Shown here piece by piece: positions 49,278 through 58,035 of a DNA stretch of 64,000 nucleotides (positions within the stretch are counted from its first letter, which is position 1; each line of letters opens with the position of its first letter). The position numbers and the translations under genes were made by a program. The DNA comes from Thermofilum sp. (GTDB taxonomy: Archaea > Thermoproteota > Thermoprotei > Thermofilales > Thermofilaceae): positions 552,918 through 616,917 of the forward strand of contig JAVYKX010000001.1 of NCBI GenBank assembly GCA_038741495.1. Reading direction: 5' to 3'. The notes below the pieces were generated by a model. The model did no database searches. It was given only the letters and a program-made list of their open reading frames with translations, and had not been told where the DNA came from.

Positions 49278-49694
49278 TCAGAGCGCGTAGGGAGGCTTCG
49301 CGCTTACCCTGACCTTGCCCGGAGGGTCTCGCGCATGCCTCCAGAGCCCTTTGCTGAAGCTCAGCACGGAGATTCCGAGCTCGTCAATCGTAGCGTCCGT
49401 TATGAGTGGTTCCTCCAAGCCGGGGTGTATCACCAGGTGAGCCTTTAGACGCGCCAGCTCCTCCCCCTCCTCACCTACCAGCACTAGCTCAACCGCTCCC
49501 CTCACGATGTACACCCTCCTGCGGGCATCCGCTACTGAAGCCTCCGCGACCTCGCCCGTGGTGTACCCCAGCTCCCTCGCAGTGATCTCGTCAACAACGA
49601 GCACTGGCTCCGGGCTGTGAGCACCTCCATTAACTAGGACTACGAGCTCCCTCTCCTCCCTCCCCCTGACTCTCAGCTTCACGTAGACGACCAA
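49278..49694 (-). CDS. Small beta-rich protein, possibly retropepsin-like without a catalytic Asp
   Basis: 138 residues with strand-rich text: VYVKLRVRGREERELVVLVN at the start, ITARELGY and later ATIDELGISVLSFSKGLWRH. The pattern is reminiscent of a crenarchaeal family of about 130 residues with aspartic-protease-like topology; here the DTGA-type position reads VNGGA, so catalysis is unlikely. The ending KVRVSAKPP is typical of these proteins. There is no partner gene. The assignment is tentative. Confidence 0.5.
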   Translation of the reverse strand: MVVYVKLRVRGREERELVVLVNGGAHSPEPVLVVDEITARELGYTTGEVAEASVADARRRVYIVRGAVELVLVGEEGEELARLKAHLVIHPGLEEPLITDATIDELGISVLSFSKGLWRHARDPPGKVRVSAKPPYAL

Positions 49695-49930
49695 GGCTCC
49701 TCCCCCCTAGAACCCACCTCCCCCAGCGTAGGAGTGGCCTTCCGGGCTTTAGAATCCACCTGCCGTACTTCAGCCTCACAGCTGGAGAGACGTACGCAGC
49801 GCTATAAAGCTTCCGAGTTTCCGGGGAAGCCGCCCCGCCTACCATGCCGAGACTTGCTGATGCTAGCCGGCAAGCGCCCCGGGACTCCTCACCCGCGCTT
49901 ACTCTCCAGTCATCCCTCAGTTCTGCGGAG

Positions 49931-50353
49931 TTAACCTCCCGGAGGGAGGAGCGCTGTCACGATCTCGCAAACATACTCGGCCATCTTAATGGCTTCCTCA
50001 GCGTCCTCCCTGTCGTAGAGCTCGTCCGGCGGGCTGCCGCTTTCCTCGTCGCCGTACATGGAGGGTTCTCGCTCTCTCCTTAACCTCCTCGAGTACCTGG
50101 CGAGAGTTGGTATGCTTTCCCGGAACCACTCCGGGAACCTGGCAGCCTCCCTCCGGAGGACTGGGCCCACGTCGTGCCATCGTGGAGGCTCGACCCCCAC
50201 TAACCTAAGCGCGGCTTTGAGCATCAGCTCCACTGCCTCCTGGCACTGCCTAACGACGTAGGGGTAGTTGCCCCGCTCTAGCGCTTCGCGGGCGTGGTGC
50301 AGCCTCTCCTTCGCCTGCTTCGCGTAGGAGAGGGCGATCTCCGTGTTCTTCAC
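49931..50353 (-). CDS. HEPN-domain protein of an MNT-HEPN pair
   Basis: 140 residues from the GTG at 50353, which overlaps the MNT stop (GTGA). KNTEIALSYAKQAKERLHHA, NYPYVVRQCQEAVELMLKAAL and a C-terminal helix form the HEPN bundle. The motif region reads RREREPSMYGDEE, lacking the RX4-6H histidine but with a tyrosine that could be AMPylated by the partner. A longer reading from 50416 is inside the MNT gene and is not favoured. Confidence 0.8.
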   Translation of the reverse strand: MKNTEIALSYAKQAKERLHHAREALERGNYPYVVRQCQEAVELMLKAALRLVGVEPPRWHDVGPVLRREAARFPEWFRESIPTLARYSRRLRREREPSMYGDEESGSPPDELYDREDAEEAIKMAEYVCEIVTALLPPGG

Positions 50354-50880
50354 AGCTCGATTACCTCGCCGAACTTGTAGTCGCGCTTCAACCTCCAGTA
50401 CCAGAGCTTCCCGCACTTTACGCGCTCTGCGCCGAGCTCTTCAAGCCTCTTCCTTAAGCGCTCCAGGACACCTTGGAAGAAGCCTCCTCTGTCGTAGAGG
50501 ATCACTGCGTCTTCCACCATGTCGAGGTACAGGGGGGTGGTTCGCGCAGCCTCCTCCGGCGTCTTGAGCAAGGGTGAGAACTCGATTGTGTAGCCGAGCT
50601 TCTCAGCTTCCTCGATCAGCGGCCGGAGGCTTTCCTCAACCTCCATGAAGAGGTCCTGCCTCTCGAACCTGCCCCTCGGCAAATCCTCGGCGACCACTAG
50701 CAAGTCGATATCGCTATCCCTCCTCGCCTCCCCCCTCGCCACCGACCCGTAAACGACCACCGATACTAGCGAGTCCCCTAGCCTCCTCCTCAAAGCCTCG
50801 ACAAGCTCGAGCAGAATGCTCTTATAAGGCTCCTTCAACGCGCGCCCCGCCCCAACCCCGGCCACAGTTAAAACTTTCAA
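50350..50880 (-). CDS. Minimal nucleotidyltransferase (antitoxin) of an MNT-HEPN pair
   Basis: 176 residues from the TTG at 50880; a TTG at 50838 is an alternative that better follows the TATA-like GTTTTAACTG. VVYGSVARGEARRDSDIDLLVV is the GS...D-D nucleotidyltransferase motif, and EFSPLLKTPEEA and ILYDRGGFFQGVLERL follow as in MNT proteins. It probably AMPylates the HEPN protein with which it is coupled. Unlike the pair at 12020 it has no winged helix. Confidence 0.82.
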   Translation of the reverse strand: MKVLTVAGVGAGRALKEPYKSILLELVEALRRRLGDSLVSVVVYGSVARGEARRDSDIDLLVVAEDLPRGRFERQDLFMEVEESLRPLIEEAEKLGYTIEFSPLLKTPEEAARTTPLYLDMVEDAVILYDRGGFFQGVLERLRKRLEELGAERVKCGKLWYWRLKRDYKFGEVIEL

Positions 50881-51027
50881 GCCCGCACCTATAATAGCTT
50901 ACCGAGAAGCGCCCCTGCCCCTCCCGCCAGAAGTGCCGACCGCCCGCGGGCTGATCGACCTCGGTATTTTTCGGCGCGGAGGCTGCCAGCTGGCGCCCGC
51001 CGGCTGCGCTTCAGCCTCCAGGTTTGT

Positions 51028-51927
51028 TCAGCTGAGCAGGTGCACGTACCGGAACATCGAGTCAGGTGCTAGCGTGACAACTGCACCAGAGCCTAGCTCG
51101 CGCGCGACCTTGCTCGCCGCGGCCACGTTCGCACCGGTGGAGAGCCCGCCCAGCACCCCCTCCTCCTTGGCAAGCCTGAGCATCATCCGGTAAGCATCGC
51201 TGTAGCTCACCTCAACAACCTCGTCGATGATGGCCGAGTACCTCTGGTAGATGCCGGGCAAGCTACTGGTCGCCAACCCCTCAATGGGTTCGCCGAGCGT
51301 GGCCGCCCCAGTCGCTACGGGCGAGCCCCTCGGTACGACCCCCACGACCTTGACCCTGAGCCCCTTCTCTCTAAGGTACTTCGCCACGCCGGCGATGGTC
51401 CCGCCCGTTCCGATACCCATCACGAAGGCAGAGATCTCAGGCACCTGCTGGTAGATCTCGGGCCCCGTTGTCTCGTAGTGAGCCATCACGTTAGCCTCGT
51501 TCTCGTACTGGTTCAGGAAGACTCCCCCCAGCTCCTCCGCAACTCTCCGCGCCACGTTAATCATGTGCTCAGGGTGGTCGCGCGGCACTCTAGGAGCGGT
51601 AACCACCTCTGCGCCCAGAGCCCTGATCACCGCCACCTTCGCGGGGGATGTACCCTCCTCTACGACGATGACAGCCCTGTAGCCTAGCTGCGAAGCGAGC
51701 CACGCCACGGAAATAGCGGTGTTACCGCTCGAAGCCTCAACCACCACACCGCCGGGCTTCAGCAGCCCGCGCCGCTCAGCCTCTCGGATCATGTAAAACG
51801 CCATCCTGTCCTTGTGGCTTCCCGTAGGGTTCATGTACTCCAGCTTCACGTATGTTGGAGCCCCCTCTCTCGCTACTCTGCGGAGCCTGACTACGGGTGT
51901 CCTTCCGATCAAGTCGGTGATGCTCAC
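51028..51927 (-). CDS. cysK: PLP-dependent cysteine synthase family enzyme
   Basis: 299 residues. The catalytic lysine is in NPTGSHKDR, the substrate-binding loop is SSGNTAISVAW, and GIGTGGTIAGVAKYLRE is the phosphate-binding glycine loop. It fits cysteine synthase (O-acetylserine or O-phosphoserine sulfhydrylase); cystathionine-beta-synthase-like activity is possible, since archaeal specificity cannot be told from motifs. It is divergent from the creatininase-family gene. Confidence 0.85.
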   Translation of the reverse strand: MSITDLIGRTPVVRLRRVAREGAPTYVKLEYMNPTGSHKDRMAFYMIREAERRGLLKPGGVVVEASSGNTAISVAWLASQLGYRAVIVVEEGTSPAKVAVIRALGAEVVTAPRVPRDHPEHMINVARRVAEELGGVFLNQYENEANVMAHYETTGPEIYQQVPEISAFVMGIGTGGTIAGVAKYLREKGLRVKVVGVVPRGSPVATGAATLGEPIEGLATSSLPGIYQRYSAIIDEVVEVSYSDAYRMMLRLAKEEGVLGGLSTGANVAAASKVARELGSGAVVTLAPDSMFRYVHLLS

Positions 51928-52039
51928 AGGCTAGCGGAAACACCCCCCAGCTAAAGCTTTAGCTCTCAAGAAATCTTTCCGCAGCCTGCGCAAGCCCTCA
52001 AGGGGATACGGATATAACGATTGAGGGGGTGAGCACTCC

Positions 52040-52798
52040 GTGCCTGCGAGGAAGCTCGGAGAGTACACTTACGCGGAGCTTAAAGAGCTCCTCCGCGAGG
52101 GGGTCGACTCGGCCATCCTCCCCGTAGGGACTCTCGAACCCCACGGCCTCCATCTCCCGCTCGCTACCGACACCTTGATCGCCGAGAAGGTTGCGGAGCT
52201 TGTAGCGGAGAGGAGCGGAGCTCTCCTGCTCCCCGCGCTGCCCTACGGCGTGAACACGGGGCTGCACGGTTACCCTGGCTCGGTCAGGGTTGAACCCGAC
52301 ACTCTGGAGAAAATAGTGCTGGAGATCTTGAAGAGCTTGTCGAGCTCTGGTTTCAGGTACGTGCTCGTGGTGAACGGTCACGGCGGCAACACGCAGAGCC
52401 TCGACAACGCAGCCAGGAGAGCGTGGCTCGAGCACAGGCTTGCCGTTCTCGTCGTAGACTGGTGGGTTCTCGCCCGGGAGGTCGGGCTCACAAAGGAGAT
52501 CCTCGGGAAGGAGGGCGGGCACGCGGCTACTGACGAGACGGCAGCCGTCCTAGCTTTCAGGCCGGACCTCGTGAAGCGCGAGCTGTACTCTGAGAGCTCG
52601 ATACACGTTTACAAGCCGGGAGTGAGGGCTTACCCCAGCCCCGGTACAGTGATCAACTACAGCGCGACAGAAGGGGGCGTGGAGTTCCCCTCGAGCGAGA
52701 CATGCCGAAGATTCCTCGAAGCTGTAGCGGAAGCTATCACCAGCGAGTTCGAGAAATTCCGGGAAGGAGTCCGGCTGCTTCGAGAAGGTAGCGCCTGA
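52040..52798 (+). CDS. Creatininase-family amidohydrolase
   Basis: 252 residues from the GTG. LPVGTLEPHGLHLPLATDTL carries the metal residues E-H and D, VVNGHGGNTQSLDNA the second His motif, and GGHAATDETAAVLAF the last. This is the creatininase/MftE/ArfB superfamily of Zn/Mn amidohydrolases. The substrate is unknown; in archaea some members act on a formamidopyrimidine intermediate of riboflavin or F420 synthesis. Stand-alone, divergent to cysK. Confidence 0.82.
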   Translation: MPARKLGEYTYAELKELLREGVDSAILPVGTLEPHGLHLPLATDTLIAEKVAELVAERSGALLLPALPYGVNTGLHGYPGSVRVEPDTLEKIVLEILKSLSSSGFRYVLVVNGHGGNTQSLDNAARRAWLEHRLAVLVVDWWVLAREVGLTKEILGKEGGHAATDETAAVLAFRPDLVKRELYSESSIHVYKPGVRAYPSPGTVINYSATEGGVEFPSSETCRRFLEAVAEAITSEFEKFREGVRLLREGSA

Positions 52799-52835
52799 GC
52801 AGCTAGGGCGCAGCTCTCCTCTTATACGCTGCGCG

Positions 52836-53279
52836 TTAAAGCTCGCCCGGCAGCACTAGCGTGTCTTTCAAGCCGTTCCTCCTGACGAACTCCTTGAGTT
52901 CCCTGTCCAGCGTGAGCAGCTGTAAGCCGTAGCGGAGTGAGCTCGCGTAGAGTAAGTTATCGATCATGTCCCGGTGGCCCAGCGCGTAGAGCCTTAAAGC
53001 TTCCCTGAAGACCCAAGCGTCCTCTTTGACCTCCCTGTACCTACCGCTCTCCACCACGCTCCTGAGCCCTATGCTGAAAGCTTCATCTACCTCTCCGCGT
53101 GTAAGCTTCGCCACCACCCACAAGGACTCTAAGATGCTGAAACGTGAGTAGAACACCTCCGCCTCGGCTTCTGCGAGCTTCTTCAAGCCCTGGAGAACTT
53201 CCCTCCCGACGTCGATGCCGAGCGAAGGGAGAATGAAGGAAGTGTCAAGGAGTACTCGTAAACCTTTCCTGCCCTTCAA
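52836..53279 (-). CDS. vapC: VapC-type PIN toxin
   Basis: 147 residues. RVLLDTSFILPSLG carries the first PIN aspartate, FSILESLWVVAK the glutamate, and HRDMIDNLLYASSLRYGLQLLTLD the later aspartates. It overlaps the end of the AbrB antitoxin gene by 35 bp, so the true start may be a little later than 53279 (the PIN strand begins near residue 8). Complete vapBC pair. Confidence 0.82.
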   Translation of the reverse strand: MKGRKGLRVLLDTSFILPSLGIDVGREVLQGLKKLAEAEAEVFYSRFSILESLWVVAKLTRGEVDEAFSIGLRSVVESGRYREVKEDAWVFREALRLYALGHRDMIDNLLYASSLRYGLQLLTLDRELKEFVRRNGLKDTLVLPGEL

Positions 53280-53496
53280 CGCTCACCGCCTCTACCTCCT
53301 CAGGTTTCACCGAAGCGAACTTCCTCCCAGTCAGAGCGAGCTCGATAGGGTCGCGGATCACCTCTAGGATAATAGCCTCCCCCTCAACTCTTAGCAGCAC
53401 CTTATCCCCCTCCTTCACGCCAACAGCTTTAGCGATGGACTTGGGTAGGTACACAGCGTACTTCTTACCGATTCGAGCCTCTACAGCCAGGCTCAA
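53245..53496 (-). CDS. vapB: AbrB-type antitoxin of a vapBC pair
   Basis: 83 residues from the TTG. VEARIGKKYAVYLPKSIAKAV and KEGDKVLLRVEGEAIILEVI make the AbrB swapped-hairpin; the tail (FASVKPEEVEAVSVE) is likely to bind VapC. A palindrome at 53505-53524 lies just upstream, and a TATA-like CTTTTTAATTC at 53528-53537. Confidence 0.8.
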   Translation of the reverse strand: MSLAVEARIGKKYAVYLPKSIAKAVGVKEGDKVLLRVEGEAIILEVIRDPIELALTGRKFASVKPEEVEAVSVEGQERFTSTP

Positions 53497-53504
53497 CGCG
53501 GTGC

Positions 53505-53524
53505 ACCAGACTAAACTATCTGGT
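53505..53524. promoter_or_regulatory. Operator-like palindrome upstream of vapBC
   Basis: Arms ACCAGA and TCTGGT around 8 bp, located between the TATA element and the TTG at 53496. AbrB-type antitoxins commonly repress such sites. Confidence 0.5.
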
Positions 53525-53716
53525 CAGAATTAAAAAGCATTACCTGACTTAACCCTCACTGCCTGGAGGAGCTGCTGCGCAAGCCGGGCGAAAGTCGCTC
53601 TAGAAGCTCACGGTGGTGCGAGCACTGCGGCCTCTCAATGGTCTTCTCGGCGCGCTCAGCCAGCTAAGGCCGCTAGACTATCTAGACTATCTTGACCCAG
53701 TACTTTGAGGCACCCC

Positions 53717-54010
53717 TCAGGACCACATCCTTTCCTTCAAGTACTGGAACTCGCTCGGTGTGAGTACGAAGATGTCCGCAGGTAGCTCGTTAGTCCAAAC
53801 CTCGTAAACCAGCTTTATCCTCTCGCCAGGCCTCAATCCCTCGACGGATGATACGACCAAATGTCCACGCCGCTGGATCTAAGCCCCCCGCGGTCGATCC
53901 GAAAAGGTAGCACTCCGCCACCTCTATGCGCTCGCTCAGCCTCTCCAAAGTACTTCCTAAGGATTGCTAGGATCTTATCACGCTCTGTGCTCGATAACCT
54001 TGCGCATCAT
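53717..54010 (-). pseudogene. Decayed minimal nucleotidyltransferase (MNT) of an HEPN-MNT pair
   Basis: Fragments in order read ERDKILAILRKYFGE, LSERIEVAECYLFGSTAGG, SSGVDI and LVVSSVEGLRPGERIKLVYE, then ELPADIFVLTPSEFQYLKE to a TGA at 53717-53719. Together these are an MNT with a GS...D-D motif (FGSTAGG...SGVDI) and its usual C-terminal part. At least three frameshifts are needed. The ATG at 54010 overlaps the stop of the HEPN relic as ATGA. Confidence 0.65.
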
Positions 54011-54364
54011 CCCGACAGCTCTTTGGCGAACTCCAAAAACCTCAAAGCCGTACTCCTGTGGACGACAGGAACCCCCATGAAGATGTCCGGGTACCTGGAC
54101 ACCGAGTAGTAGGGGGTCAGCTTGCTCAAAAACTCCTCTCCAACTCCGCTAAGCAGGCCACTGGCGAGGCGGTAGAGCTCTACCAGGTTGTGAGTCTTGG
54201 GCGGATTTCCCCTCTTAAAAAGTATTAGAGCCTAAAGGGAGAACTCAACCGCCTGCTGCGCCCAGAAAGCAGCCGCCTCGAAAACCTCCCTCTCGACGAC
54301 CGCCTCAGCTCTTTCAATATTCTTCTCAGCGGCTCTGAGCCACCCACTTAACCTCCTCCCTCAA
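54007..54364 (-). pseudogene. Decayed HEPN protein with a nonsense codon
   Basis: From a TTG at 54364 the text reads LREEVK, shifts to RWLRAAEKNIERAEAVVERE and AAAFWAQQAVEFSL, meets TAG at 54232-54234 where a lysine would be expected, and continues ALILFKRGNPPKTHNLVELY, then YSVSRYPDIF, ending ELSG at 54007. This is a PF05168-type HEPN with the RYPD motif. One shift and one stop disable it; the order HEPN then MNT is the reverse of the other pairs here. Confidence 0.68.
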
Positions 54365-54530
54365 CCGACCCCCTGCAGCCTCGTAGATTACAGTAGTGGC
54401 CTGGCAGAACCTCCTTAATGCACTTTCGCGTCCTGGCTCTGCAGCCCCGGAGTTTTTGGGCCTTACGGGCCTTACCTGCAGCCTGGACGGTGAAAAGGTC
54501 TCCGCTTCTCGAGGAGAGTGCGGGCAGCTT

Positions 54531-55211
54531 TCACCCACCACCGGCTGAGGTGATGACGCGAGCTAGCCTGCGGCGCCTCCAGGCAGCGTACTCGTAAGTG
54601 ATGATCACCAGTGCCAGCACGACAAGGATGATCAACAGTATCGTGCCGGCAAACTCTGAAGAGGATAGCGTGACGCCCGCCACATTGATGAAGACGTCGA
54701 GGCTTAGCGAGGCTTTACCCGGCAGCCTGGCTGAAGCTTCAACCCTCCTGCCACCGTACTCTGCGACAACAAGGTAGGTGGCTGGCGGCAGCGTTGTCCT
54801 GTAAACCCCTCCTGCGTCGGTGGTGCCCGACTCTACGAGCCTGCCGCCGTAGTAGATCTCGACCCTCGCCCCGCTCAGCGCCTGCCCCCTAGAGCCTTTC
54901 ACCTCTATCTCTGCAGTGCTTACTCCCGGGACCCGGATGGTCATGTCCTCGTAGACTCTGAAGAAGTCTGTCGCGTAGCCGATGGGGACCCCCTTCCACG
55001 AGATCACCTCCACCTTGATCGTGCCGAGCACGATATCCTTTAGGAGCACGGGGGCGCCCAGCTCGAATTCCTGCGCCTGGCCGTCGAGAGTAACGATGCG
55101 CACCCGGGCTCCGAGCATAGGCTCACCGTTCTCAGCCCTGATCCTAACCGTGGGCTGGGCGAGCACGGGCGCGAGCAGGAGCAGCACGAAGGCTAGGGCC
55201 ACCGCCCTCAT
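54531..55211 (-). CDS. Secreted protein with carboxypeptidase-regulatory-like domains and C-terminal anchor
   Basis: 226 residues. Signal peptide AVALAFVLLLLAPVLAQ, then two Ig-like beta domains; ALSGARVEIYYGGRLVESGT and TTDAGGVYRTTLPPATYLVV show the CarboxypepD_reg pattern. A C-terminal membrane helix (AGTILLIILVVLALVIITYEY) precedes a basic tail. Surface-exposed; no enzymatic motif. It is divergent from the glycosylase gene. Confidence 0.7.
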   Translation of the reverse strand: MRAVALAFVLLLLAPVLAQPTVRIRAENGEPMLGARVRIVTLDGQAQEFELGAPVLLKDIVLGTIKVEVISWKGVPIGYATDFFRVYEDMTIRVPGVSTAEIEVKGSRGQALSGARVEIYYGGRLVESGTTDAGGVYRTTLPPATYLVVAEYGGRRVEASARLPGKASLSLDVFINVAGVTLSSSEFAGTILLIILVVLALVIITYEYAAWRRRRLARVITSAGGG

Positions 55212-55271
55212 ATCTCTCGAAGATAAGTGCTGGTGTCGCGCTTATAGCCGTGACGGTGCGCTGGAAAAGGC

Positions 55272-55880
55272 GTGGGGCAGAGCGGGAAAGTCGCCGCCTT
55301 CGCCGGCAGGCTACTCGAGTGGTTCAAGGAGAACAAAAGGGAGTTCCCGTGGAGAGTCGGAATGAGTGACGAGTGGCGTGCAGCGCTCACCGGGATCCTT
55401 CTGAGGAAGACCAGGGCCGAGACCGTCGCGAAGCACTACGAGAGGATTGTCGGCTCCCTGAGCACGCCGGAGAAAGCTGTCGAGCTCGGCGTGGATAGCA
55501 TCGAGAAGCTTCTCGAGCCTTTAGGGCTCCACAGGACCAGGGCGAGGCAGATTTATGAGCTCGCGAAATCCTGGCGCAGCGGCAGCCGCTCACCCGGGCT
55601 CGGCCCCTACGCGCTTTCCCTCATCGAGTGCCTCGCTCGGGGGAAGCTGGTGCCCGTGGTTGACGTGAACACGGTGCGCGTCGTGAAGAGGGTTTTCGGC
55701 GCGGAGGATGTAGAGGAGGTTCGGGAGCTGCTCCGGGAGGCCGTCCTCTCAGCGGGCACTTGCGAGCTGAACCTGGCTGTGATGGATTTCGCAGCTAGAG
55801 TTTGCACGGCGCGGAGGCCCCGCTGCGAGTCCTGCCCTCTCGAGGATCTCTGTCTTCACCGTGCTGCTAAAAAAGTTTAA
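55272..55880 (+). CDS. HhH-GPD DNA glycosylase with Fe-S cluster, Mig-like
   Basis: 202 residues from the GTG. PGLGPYALSLI is the helix-hairpin-helix with a tyrosine where EndoIII has Lys and MutY has Ser; PVVDVNTVRV holds the catalytic Asp, and the end has CTARRPRCESCPLEDLC, CX6CX2CX5C, for a [4Fe-4S] cluster. The Tyr at this position matches the T/G-mismatch glycosylase Mig of archaea, so repair of deaminated 5-methylcytosine is the likely role. A TATA-like CTTATAGCC lies about 30 bp upstream. Confidence 0.83.
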   Translation: MGQSGKVAAFAGRLLEWFKENKREFPWRVGMSDEWRAALTGILLRKTRAETVAKHYERIVGSLSTPEKAVELGVDSIEKLLEPLGLHRTRARQIYELAKSWRSGSRSPGLGPYALSLIECLARGKLVPVVDVNTVRVVKRVFGAEDVEEVRELLREAVLSAGTCELNLAVMDFAARVCTARRPRCESCPLEDLCLHRAAKKV

Positions 55881-55914
55881 ACACGGCTCCCGGATACCTG
55901 GGGGTGCAGCAGGC

Positions 55915-57066
55915 GTGAGTGTGCTGAGGCTAGCGCTGAAGTTTGTTGAGCGCGATATGCTTTTCAAGAAGCTGATCACTGTGCTAACGATTCTAGCGAT
56001 CGCCAGCGGTGTTGCAACCTTCATTTCCCTGCGCATCCTGGGTATCGGTAGCCGAACCGCTGCGGTCAGCATCGTAGAGCAAGTGCTGCCCGGCGAAGTC
56101 ATCGTGTACGGGCAAGGGATCTATGACGTCTCCGAGGACATCGTGCAGGAGATCGAGAAACTGCCGGGAGTGGCTAGGGCGACACCAGCGATCCTCGTCA
56201 CAGGGTACGCTGGAAGGACCTCCGTCTTCGTGCTCGGCGTTAGGCCCGAAGACTTGAGGAACGTGGTCTCCCGCTTCGTGGAGGGGGGCGGCTTCACCAG
56301 CCTCAGCGGGCCTTACGCTGTCGCCGATATCGGGCTTGCAGAGAAGCTCGGGCTTAGAGTAGGGGACAAGATCTCGGTGAAGCCGCCCTACAGCGGCTCT
56401 TTCAAGCAGTACTCGGTCGTCGGCATCGCGGAAGTCACGATGAAGATTGAGGAGATCGCAGCCGCCGGAGGCTACGTCGTCCTGCCTCTCCGCGAAGCGC
56501 AAAACCTCCTCGGCAGGCCCGGCTACGTGAGCATGGTTGTCGTGAAAGTGGAGGAGGGAGTCGACCCTAACGCGATGAAGCAGATGCTCTCCCTGATCTA
56601 CCCCGGCTCCCGAATCATGCTGAGAGAGGAGGTTATCGGCGTCGTCTTCAAGGTGATGTCGCTCATCGAGGGCCTCCTCCTCTCCACGACTGTGATAGGG
56701 CTGGCCGTAGCGATCTTCGGGACCACGAGCACGATCACCTCGACCGTGAGGGAGCATCAGCGCGAGATCGCGATCATGAGGGCTAACGGTGCGCTTCGCA
56801 GGGATGTAGCTCTCATCTTCATTCTCGAAGCGCTCATGTTCGGCGTCGCGGGAGGGCTCCTTGGGGTGATATTCGGCATCGCGGGAGCCCAGGTCGGCAT
56901 CGAGATTGTCTCCTCCTACGGCTTCCTGAACCCACCCCTCATCCTCGACCCTGTGAGCCTCGCGCTCGGCTTCTTCCTTGCCGCCGGGATCAGCGTTCTT
57001 TCGGCGATCTACCCGGTTTGGAGAGCTACTTCGATCAGGCCGATAGAGGTGCTGAAGAGTGAGTGA
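55915..57066 (+). CDS. ABC transporter permease of the FtsX/MacB type
   Basis: 383 residues from the GTG at 55915. It has an N-terminal membrane helix ([20 protein letters not shown]), a large extracytoplasmic domain (about 50-260) and three C-terminal membrane helices with [20 protein letters not shown], the FtsX-type coupling segment. This is a mechanotransmission permease and not a classical pore. It pairs with the ATPase that overlaps it by 8 bp. Confidence 0.85.
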   Translation: MSVLRLALKFVERDMLFKKLITVLTILAIASGVATFISLRILGIGSRTAAVSIVEQVLPGEVIVYGQGIYDVSEDIVQEIEKLPGVARATPAILVTGYAGRTSVFVLGVRPEDLRNVVSRFVEGGGFTSLSGPYAVADIGLAEKLGLRVGDKISVKPPYSGSFKQYSVVGIAEVTMKIEEIAAAGGYVVLPLREAQNLLGRPGYVSMVVVKVEEGVDPNAMKQMLSLIYPGSRIMLREEVIGVVFKVMSLIEGLLLSTTVIGLAVAIFGTTSTITSTVREHQREIAIMRANGALRRDVALIFILEALMFGVAGGLLGVIFGIAGAQVGIEIVSSYGFLNPPLILDPVSLALGFFLAAGISVLSAIYPVWRATSIRPIEVLKSE

Positions 57067-57952
57067 GGAAGCTCTCTCCCTCAAAAACATCTGGAAAATC
57101 TACAGGACTCAGAGCGAGGAAGTAGAAGTGCTCAAGGGTGTAGACTTGTCAATCGCGGATGGAGAGCTCGCAGTCATCATGGGCCCCTCGGGCAGCGGGA
57201 AGAGCACCCTGCTCTCTATAGCGGGCGGTCTCGACAAGCCGAGCAAGGGGAGGGTGATCGTCGGGGGCGTAGACATCACGGATATGAGCGAGGAAGAGCT
57301 AGCGAAGGTTAGAGCGAGGAAGATAGGCTTCGTCTTCCAGTCTTTCAACCTGATCCGGAACCTCACCGCGCTCGAGAACGTGATGACGCCGCTAGTTTTC
57401 ACCGGGCTCTACAGCTGGCGCGACGCCGCTGAGGTAGCGAAGAGGATGCTGGAGGTCGTCGGCCTTAAGGGGCACGAGCACAAGTTCCCCGGGCAGCTGA
57501 GCGGCGGGCAGCAGCAGAGGGTGGCGATAGCGAGAGCCTTGGCGCCCGGACCCGACGTTGTCTTGATGGACGAGCCTACGGGCAGCCTGGACGTCGACAC
57601 AGCCGTCAGGGTGCTGAGCCTAGTGAAGTGGCTGAACGAAGTGTTCGGGCAGACGATAATCATCGTGACGCACAACCCCGAGATCTCGCAGCTCGCGACG
57701 AGGACTTTCTACATCAGGGGTGGCAAGATACTCGAGCAGCCTCCAGCACAGACGCTCGCTGACAGGATAAGGGAGCTCAAGAGCGGTTTCGACACTAGAG
57801 ACCTCAGAGCGCTGCAGCTCAGCATCCTCAGGGTTAAGCTGGACGCGCTAGAGAAGGTGGCTGCGAAGGGGGTTGCTGACTCTCGAGCCCTGGAGGCTGA
57901 GCTCAAGTCGCTCGAGCGGAGGATCGCGCGCCTCGAGAAGCTGCTCCCGTAA
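57059..57952 (+). CDS. ABC transporter ATPase (LolD/MacB type) with C-terminal coiled coil
   Basis: 297 residues. Walker [13 protein letters not shown]-loop [17 protein letters not shown], signature [15 protein letters not shown], Walker [13 protein letters not shown] and VTHNPE are complete. After residue 230 there is an extension not usual for LolD-type ATPases, ending in a heptad-like helix ([20 protein letters not shown]). It may contact the tail of the membrane coiled-coil protein encoded next. Partner of the upstream permease. Confidence 0.88.
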   Translation: MSEEALSLKNIWKIYRTQSEEVEVLKGVDLSIADGELAVIMGPSGSGKSTLLSIAGGLDKPSKGRVIVGGVDITDMSEEELAKVRARKIGFVFQSFNLIRNLTALENVMTPLVFTGLYSWRDAAEVAKRMLEVVGLKGHEHKFPGQLSGGQQQRVAIARALAPGPDVVLMDEPTGSLDVDTAVRVLSLVKWLNEVFGQTIIIVTHNPEISQLATRTFYIRGGKILEQPPAQTLADRIRELKSGFDTRDLRALQLSILRVKLDALEKVAAKGVADSRALEAELKSLERRIARLEKLLP

Positions 57953-58000
57953 TTTGCTTCGTTTATTGTCGAAAAAAGATGTTCTTTAAAGAGTTAGGTT

Positions 58001-58007
58001 TATAAAG
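58001..58007 (+). promoter_or_regulatory. TATA box of the coiled-coil membrane protein gene
   Basis: TATAAAG is centred 32 bp upstream of the ATG at 58036. The gene therefore has its own promoter in addition to possible read-through from the ABC genes. Confidence 0.5.
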
Positions 58008-58035
58008 AAGATAGCAGCACTTGCTTCGAGCGTGT

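Noticed and set aside
54232-54234. In-frame TAG in the HEPN relic (and another at 46312 in vapB) as possible pyrrolysine codons, given an MttB homologue in the window
   Set aside because: Both genes also contain frameshifts, the MttB-like gene has no TAG, and the expected residue at 54232 is lysine in an ordinary HEPN helix.
55993-57090. A 365-residue open frame on the minus strand opposite the FtsX-type permease
   Set aside because: Composition is His/Asp/Arg-rich shadow sequence, and the plus-strand permease has clear membrane helices and motifs.
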